NCBI RefSeq assembly: GCF_001955715.1
Contig: NZ_CP019239.1
Coordinates: 930,001 to 994,000, forward strand
Direction of reading: 5' to 3'
From: Rhodoferax saidenbachensis
Lineage (GTDB): Bacteria; Pseudomonadota; Gammaproteobacteria; Burkholderiales; Burkholderiaceae_C
DNA length: 64,000 nt
This document shows, piece after piece, positions 60,590 to 64,000 of this stretch (the stretch's first letter is position 1; each line of letters starts with the position of its first letter). Position numbers and translations under genes: made by a program. The notes under the pieces are model-generated. The model did no database searches, had not been told where the DNA came from, and saw only the letters and a list, made by a program, of their open reading frames with translations.

Positions 60590-61116
60590 CAGATGGCCTC
60601 CGGTTCTATGGCTTCGTGGTCGAAAGTCACTACGGAGCGTTGATGTTGCGATCCGAGCAGGATGTGCTCGACGATAAAAAATAAGGTAATGAATCCACCC
60701 AGAGGGACGGGGAGGTAGGTGGCTCCCACGGGCATCCAGGGTATGGCGCCAATACTTTGGTTCCAGGTTTCAAGACACAGCTTGAATCCGTAGAAAACCA
60801 TAAAAACAGCAATGACAAACATCAGTGCATGAACCAGAACGGCCGCAATCCGACGCAGTATTTGGGGGAGGCGGTCAGTCACCATCGCCACGGCAATATG
60901 GGAGCCCGCACGGTAGGCCGCGGCGGCACCAAAGAACGTGAAGATCACCATCAACAAGACAGAAATGGGTTCAGGCCACTGAGACCCCGTACCCAACACA
61001 TAGCGGGCAAATATTCCCCAGGGGATGATGATGGACATGAGAAAGATGGCGCCACCTGATAACCAAATGCTGGTGAGGTAAAGCGCATCGTTGCAATGCA
61101 GGAATTTGTTTTTCAT
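60589..61116 (-). CDS. TRAP transporter small permease (DctQ)
   Basis: 175 residues from ATG 61116 (MKNKFLHCNDALYLTSIWLS). Four hydrophobic segments. The WPEPISVLLMVIFTFFGAAA and AYRAGSHIAVAMVTDRLPQI stretches are typical. It sits between the receptor and DctM genes in one unit, and is preceded by a hairpin that probably sets the receptor-to-permease ratio. Confidence 0.92.
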   Translation of the reverse strand: MKNKFLHCNDALYLTSIWLSGGAIFLMSIIIPWGIFARYVLGTGSQWPEPISVLLMVIFTFFGAAAAYRAGSHIAVAMVTDRLPQILRRIAAVLVHALMFVIAVFMVFYGFKLCLETWNQSIGAIPWMPVGATYLPVPLGGFITLFFIVEHILLGSQHQRSVVTFDHEAIEPEAI

Positions 61117-61141
61117 AGCGATCCAAAAGGCGAAGCCAAAC

Positions 61142-61165
61142 GAGCACCCGCGAAGGCGGGCGCTC
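61142..61165 (-). promoter_or_regulatory. Intercistronic hairpin between TRAP receptor and small permease
   Basis: GAGC-A-CCCGC / GCGGG-C-GCTC with loop GAAG (plus-strand reading), in the 64-bp gap after the receptor gene. On the transcribed strand a U-run is lacking, so it is more likely an mRNA-stabilising or partial-termination element than a full terminator. With its T-run at 61166-61172 it would terminate plus-strand transcripts. Confidence 0.6.
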
Positions 61166-61180
61166 TTTTTTCTCAAAGGC

Positions 61181-62155
61181 TTATTTGGTAGCGTCGATGC
61201 GCTTCATCAGATCTGCAAAGTTGGCACCGTATTTGGCGCGCACGGGGGCCGTGGCGTCATAGAACAGCTTCTGGTCGACAGCTACGAACTCGATACCGGC
61301 AGCCTTCAGCTTGGCGGAGTAGTCTTCCACGCTCTTGTCCCACAGAACGCGTTGTTCCATTTGGGCTTCACGGGAAAACTTCTTGACCAAAGCCTTGTCA
61401 TCCGCCGACAGCTTGTCCCATGTCACTTTGGACATCACGAGCAGTTCAGGAATGATCAAGTGGTTGGTTTGTGCGTAGTACTTGACGCCGGTGGTGTAGT
61501 GGTTGGCTGTGAAAAAGCTGGGGGGATTGTTTTCTGCGCCATCAATCACGCCAGTTTGCAAGGCGCTAAAGACTTCGCCATAGGACATGGAGATGCCGTT
61601 GCCACCCATGGCGTTCATGGTGTCCACAAACAAGGGGTTGCCCATCATGCGGACCTTGACGCCTTTCAGGTCGGCAGGAGTAGTGACCTTCTTCTTGGTG
61701 TACAGGCTGCGCGAGCCGCCGTCCATCCAGCCCAAGCCGACCAGGCGCGCAGGGCTGGCAGTCACTTTGTCCAGCAACTCGGCGCCAATGGGGCCGTCAA
61801 TCACAGCACGCATGTGCGGAATATTACGGAATACAAAAGGCATGTTGAACACGTTCACGTCCGGCACCACAGGGCCCACCACACCGAGCGAGATACGTGC
61901 GATCTGGATCGCACCGATCTGCGTTTGCTCTACGGTTTCTTTCTCTTCGCCCAGTACGGCGCCTGGAAACATTTGCAGCTTGATGCGGCCATTGGTAGCT
62001 GCTTCGAGCTTCTTGCCCATGCTTTCAACAGCCACAACGTTGGGATAGCCAGCAGGGTGTGTGTCTGCAGCCTTGAGTACGATGTTTTGCGCTTGCGCAC
62101 CCACGGTGCTGCACAGGGCAATGGCGGATGCCACGAAGGTTCTACGGAATGTCAT
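61181..62155 (-). CDS. TRAP transporter substrate-binding protein (DctP)
   Basis: 324 residues with a signal peptide ending STVGAQAQNI (about 23). DctP features: ESMGKKLEAATNGRIKLQMF, the conserved Arg near GVKVRMMGNPLFVDTMNAMG, and QTGVIDGAENNPPSF. It belongs with the DctQ and DctM genes downstream. UehA/GulP-like binding proteins of this kind take hexuronates or aldarates. The lactonase and uronate dehydrogenase genes lie just upstream in the same direction. Confidence 0.93.
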   Translation of the reverse strand: MTFRRTFVASAIALCSTVGAQAQNIVLKAADTHPAGYPNVVAVESMGKKLEAATNGRIKLQMFPGAVLGEEKETVEQTQIGAIQIARISLGVVGPVVPDVNVFNMPFVFRNIPHMRAVIDGPIGAELLDKVTASPARLVGLGWMDGGSRSLYTKKKVTTPADLKGVKVRMMGNPLFVDTMNAMGGNGISMSYGEVFSALQTGVIDGAENNPPSFFTANHYTTGVKYYAQTNHLIIPELLVMSKVTWDKLSADDKALVKKFSREAQMEQRVLWDKSVEDYSAKLKAAGIEFVAVDQKLFYDATAPVRAKYGANFADLMKRIDATK

Positions 62156-62184
62156 GTTGTCTCCTCTTTGGGGATGGTTTAGGG

Positions 62185-63090
62185 TTAACGAACGGGAAAC
62201 TGGGAAAACAGGGGTTCTGGCAGGCCTTGCACGCCGGGCTCCAGCACCAGCACGGCACCGTCCAGCGTGGCGTCAAAGCCGGGTGCGGGCGTGGCAGGTT
62301 GAATGGATGTCACAAACAGGTGGCGCAACTCCGGTCCGCCAAAAGCGCACATGGCGGGTTTGCTCACCGGCACGGGCAGGGATTGCAGCAGCGCGCCTTG
62401 TGGGCTGAAGCGGTGCACCAGTCCGGCATCGTTGCCGCAAATCCAGTAGCAGCCTTCGGTGTCCATGGCGGCGCCATCGGGGCGGCCGGGCAGGGGTTTC
62501 ATGTCCACCCAGGGCGTGGACTGTGGGCCCCACTCACCGGTGGTGGCATCAAAGCTGTGCATCCAGATGGATTGGCGGCTGGGGTGGGAATCTGACAGGT
62601 AGGCGGCTGTTCCATCGGGGCTGAAGGCCATGCCGTTGGGGGTGATGTAGCCCTGCAGTACCGGACCACGCAGGCCTTGGGTGTCCAGGCAATAAATGCC
62701 ACCGGCGGGGCTGGCCAGTCCCATGTCACGCACCATGGTGCCAATCCAGAACCGACCCTTTGCATCGCAGCGGCCATCGTTGAAACGCATGCCGTCTTGC
62801 GGATGGGTGATGGTGGCCAGGCAGGTGACACGCGCCAGGGGCGCATCTTGCAGTTCCACCTCAAAAATGCCACTTTCCATGGCGGCGATCACGGTGCCGC
62901 GGTTGCTCAGTGCAATGCAGCCCACGCGTTCGGCCAGGGCCCAACTGCTTTGTGTGCGGCTGGCCCAGTCCAGGCGGTGGATGCGCTGGCCTTCGATGTC
63001 GACCCAGTACAGGGATTGCGTGGCCACTGACCACACGGGCGATTCGCCCACGCGGTCGCGTGCACTGGAAATGGCAAAAGCAGCGGTCAT
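62185..63090 (-). CDS. SMP-30/gluconolactonase-family lactonase
   Basis: 301 residues from ATG 63090. The beta-propeller signature runs from GESPVWSVATQSLYWVDIEG with the metal Glu, through MRFNDGRCDAKGRFWIGTMV and YITPNGMAFSPDGTAAYLSD to DGAAMDTEGCYWICGN. It hydrolyses aldonolactones or aldarolactones; here it would open the lactone made by the adjacent uronate dehydrogenase to give glucarate or galactarate. Confidence 0.92.
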   Translation of the reverse strand: MTAAFAISSARDRVGESPVWSVATQSLYWVDIEGQRIHRLDWASRTQSSWALAERVGCIALSNRGTVIAAMESGIFEVELQDAPLARVTCLATITHPQDGMRFNDGRCDAKGRFWIGTMVRDMGLASPAGGIYCLDTQGLRGPVLQGYITPNGMAFSPDGTAAYLSDSHPSRQSIWMHSFDATTGEWGPQSTPWVDMKPLPGRPDGAAMDTEGCYWICGNDAGLVHRFSPQGALLQSLPVPVSKPAMCAFGGPELRHLFVTSIQPATPAPGFDATLDGAVLVLEPGVQGLPEPLFSQFPVR

Positions 63091-63098
63091 AGTCTGGC

Positions 63099-63926
63099 TT
63101 ACTTGCTGCTCTTGTGGGCGGTCATGGGTTCGCCCTGAAACAAGAAACCACCACCCTGGTAAATCGCGGCGGGGTCGGTGATGTCCGGCTGTGGCGTGCG
63201 CGCATAGATCGCCTCGCGGAACGGGTCTGAGCTGTCCTGCGGCACATAACCTACGTGGCGTGCCGCGCTGTTGTCGTACCAGACCACGGCGTTGTTGGAC
63301 ATGCCGAAGATGGCGGTGTGGCCCAGGATGGGTGTGGTCAAGCAAGCGGTGACCAGGCGGTGCAGGTCGTCAAAGCTGAGCCAACTGGCCAGCATGCGCC
63401 GGTCTTTGGGCTCGGCAAACGAGGAGCCAATGCGCAGGCAAGCGGTTTCGATGCCGTAGCGGTCAAAGTACATGCGCGACAGGTCTTCGCCAAACGCCTT
63501 GCTCACGCCATACAGGCTGTCGGGGCGGGCTGGGTGGTCCAGGGTGATGGTTTCGCTTTGTTTGTAAAAGCCGGTCACATGGTTGGAGCTGGCAAACACC
63601 ACACGCTTCACGCCCTGTTTGCGTGCCGCTTCGTACAGGTTGTAGACGCCCAGGATGTTGGCTTGCAGGATGGGCTCGAACGCGGCTTCCACCGAGATGC
63701 CGCCAAAGTGCACGATGGCTTGCACGCCTTTGACCATGGCGTCTACCGCGGCAGCATCGGCCAGATCGGCCAGCGCCATTTCTTCACCCGCGCGCGCAGC
63801 GCCAAAATCGGCACGGTCCGAGAGGCGCAACACCTCGCAGTTGGCCTTGAGCCGGTCGCGCATGGCTGTACCCAGGCCGCCTGCGGCGCCGGTCATCAGC
63901 AAAGTGTGGTGTACTTTGATCGTCAT
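63099..63926 (-). CDS. udh: NAD-dependent uronate dehydrogenase
   Basis: 275 residues. Extended-SDR features: TGAAGGLGTAMRDRL (cofactor), AIVHFGGISVEAAFEPILQA, FASSNHVTGFYKQSETITLD, and the catalytic Tyr/Lys in SLYGVSKAFGEDLSRMYF. This pattern matches Udh enzymes that oxidise D-galacturonate or D-glucuronate to the aldarolactone. As first gene of the unit it feeds SMP-30, GudD/GarD, GarL and GarR. Confidence 0.92.
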   Translation of the reverse strand: MTIKVHHTLLMTGAAGGLGTAMRDRLKANCEVLRLSDRADFGAARAGEEMALADLADAAAVDAMVKGVQAIVHFGGISVEAAFEPILQANILGVYNLYEAARKQGVKRVVFASSNHVTGFYKQSETITLDHPARPDSLYGVSKAFGEDLSRMYFDRYGIETACLRIGSSFAEPKDRRMLASWLSFDDLHRLVTACLTTPILGHTAIFGMSNNAVVWYDNSAARHVGYVPQDSSDPFREAIYARTPQPDITDPAAIYQGGGFLFQGEPMTAHKSSK

Positions 63927-64000
63927 GAAATTTATCGTTATCTTGTCAGTTGTATGTTGTCTGATGTGTTAAATTGTCGACACCCGTTCCAACTGAGTCA
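63927..64000. promoter_or_regulatory. Upstream region of the udh unit
   Basis: 74 AT-rich bases at the window edge. CTTGTCAGTTGTATGTTGTC then TGATGTG contains TTGT and TGTC repeats that could be a GntR-type operator. No regulator gene is visible within the window, so this stays tentative. Confidence 0.3.

Overview
The window reads as chromosome of a betaproteobacterium, most likely a Comamonadaceae member of the Rhodoferax/Polaromonas/Acidovorax type. The grounds are the protein families (HemW, UrtABCDE, urease with HupE/UreJ, a PuuD-type urate hydroxylase with a cytochrome c tail, Bug and TRAP receptors), the high G+C background, and several short dispersed repeats typical of that family. 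The genus is inferred, not proven. Almost all of it is intact, densely packed metabolic DNA, interrupted by two visibly foreign patches.

Layout. 1-3.5 kb: the 3' end of hemW, a CBS-domain protein, an MFS exporter and a frameshifted lipoprotein gene. 3.6-10.1 kb: a 6.5-kb integrative element with a tyrosine recombinase, inserted at the 3' end of tRNA-Ser(UGA). Its 16-bp core is duplicated at 3592 and 10097. It carries a replication-relaxation-like protein, a helix-turn-helix protein, an iteron-like repeat pair, two membrane proteins of unknown function and about 600 bp of highly structured noncoding DNA. 10.2-15.8 kb: urease operon (ureA-ureJ-ureB-ureC-GNAT-ureE-ureF-ureG, minus strand). 16-20.5 kb: a NCS1 permease/histidine kinase/receiver fusion and a LuxR-type response regulator. 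20.7-26.6 kb: mixed genes (SDR, solute-binding protein, cytochrome b561 with two YceI proteins, an orphan ABC ATPase, a LigB-type dioxygenase). 26.9-29.4 kb: an integron gene-cassette cluster without an integrase, cut by an IS21-family remnant that is itself fused to a truncated M48 peptidase/pilin-like gene. 29.6-32.3 kb: SDR, LysR and small proteins. 32.4-38.2 kb: urea ABC transporter urtABCDE. 38.2-52 kb: a receiver-TPR protein, ureD, a guanine-deaminase-like protein with an ABC importer, and purine catabolism (M20 enzyme, UraD-AllC fusion, PuuE, GntR, UraH, XdhC, PuuD). 52.6-64 kb: hexuronate/aldarate catabolism (Udh, SMP-30 lactonase, GudD, GarD, GarL, GarR) with TRAP and Bug transport parts.

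How it fits together. Urate is hydroxylated by PuuD, opened by UraH, decarboxylated by UraD and hydrolysed by PuuE and AllC. Urea from this route or from UrtABCDE goes to urease. Glyoxylate and aldarates can both meet at tartronate semialdehyde, the substrate of GarR. The ureA and urtA promoters share a two-part site with identical 23-bp spacing, and two near-identical GntR-type operators mark the purine genes.

The less ordinary signals are these. Overlapping upstream ORFs copy the ureA start three times. A dispersed ~55-bp repeat is read in one frame as inter-domain linkers in PuuD and GarD, and in another frame as signal peptides in UreJ and UrtB. There is also the permease-kinase fusion, the compact tRNA-Ser element, and the integrase-less cassette array supported by exact R''/R' complementarity.
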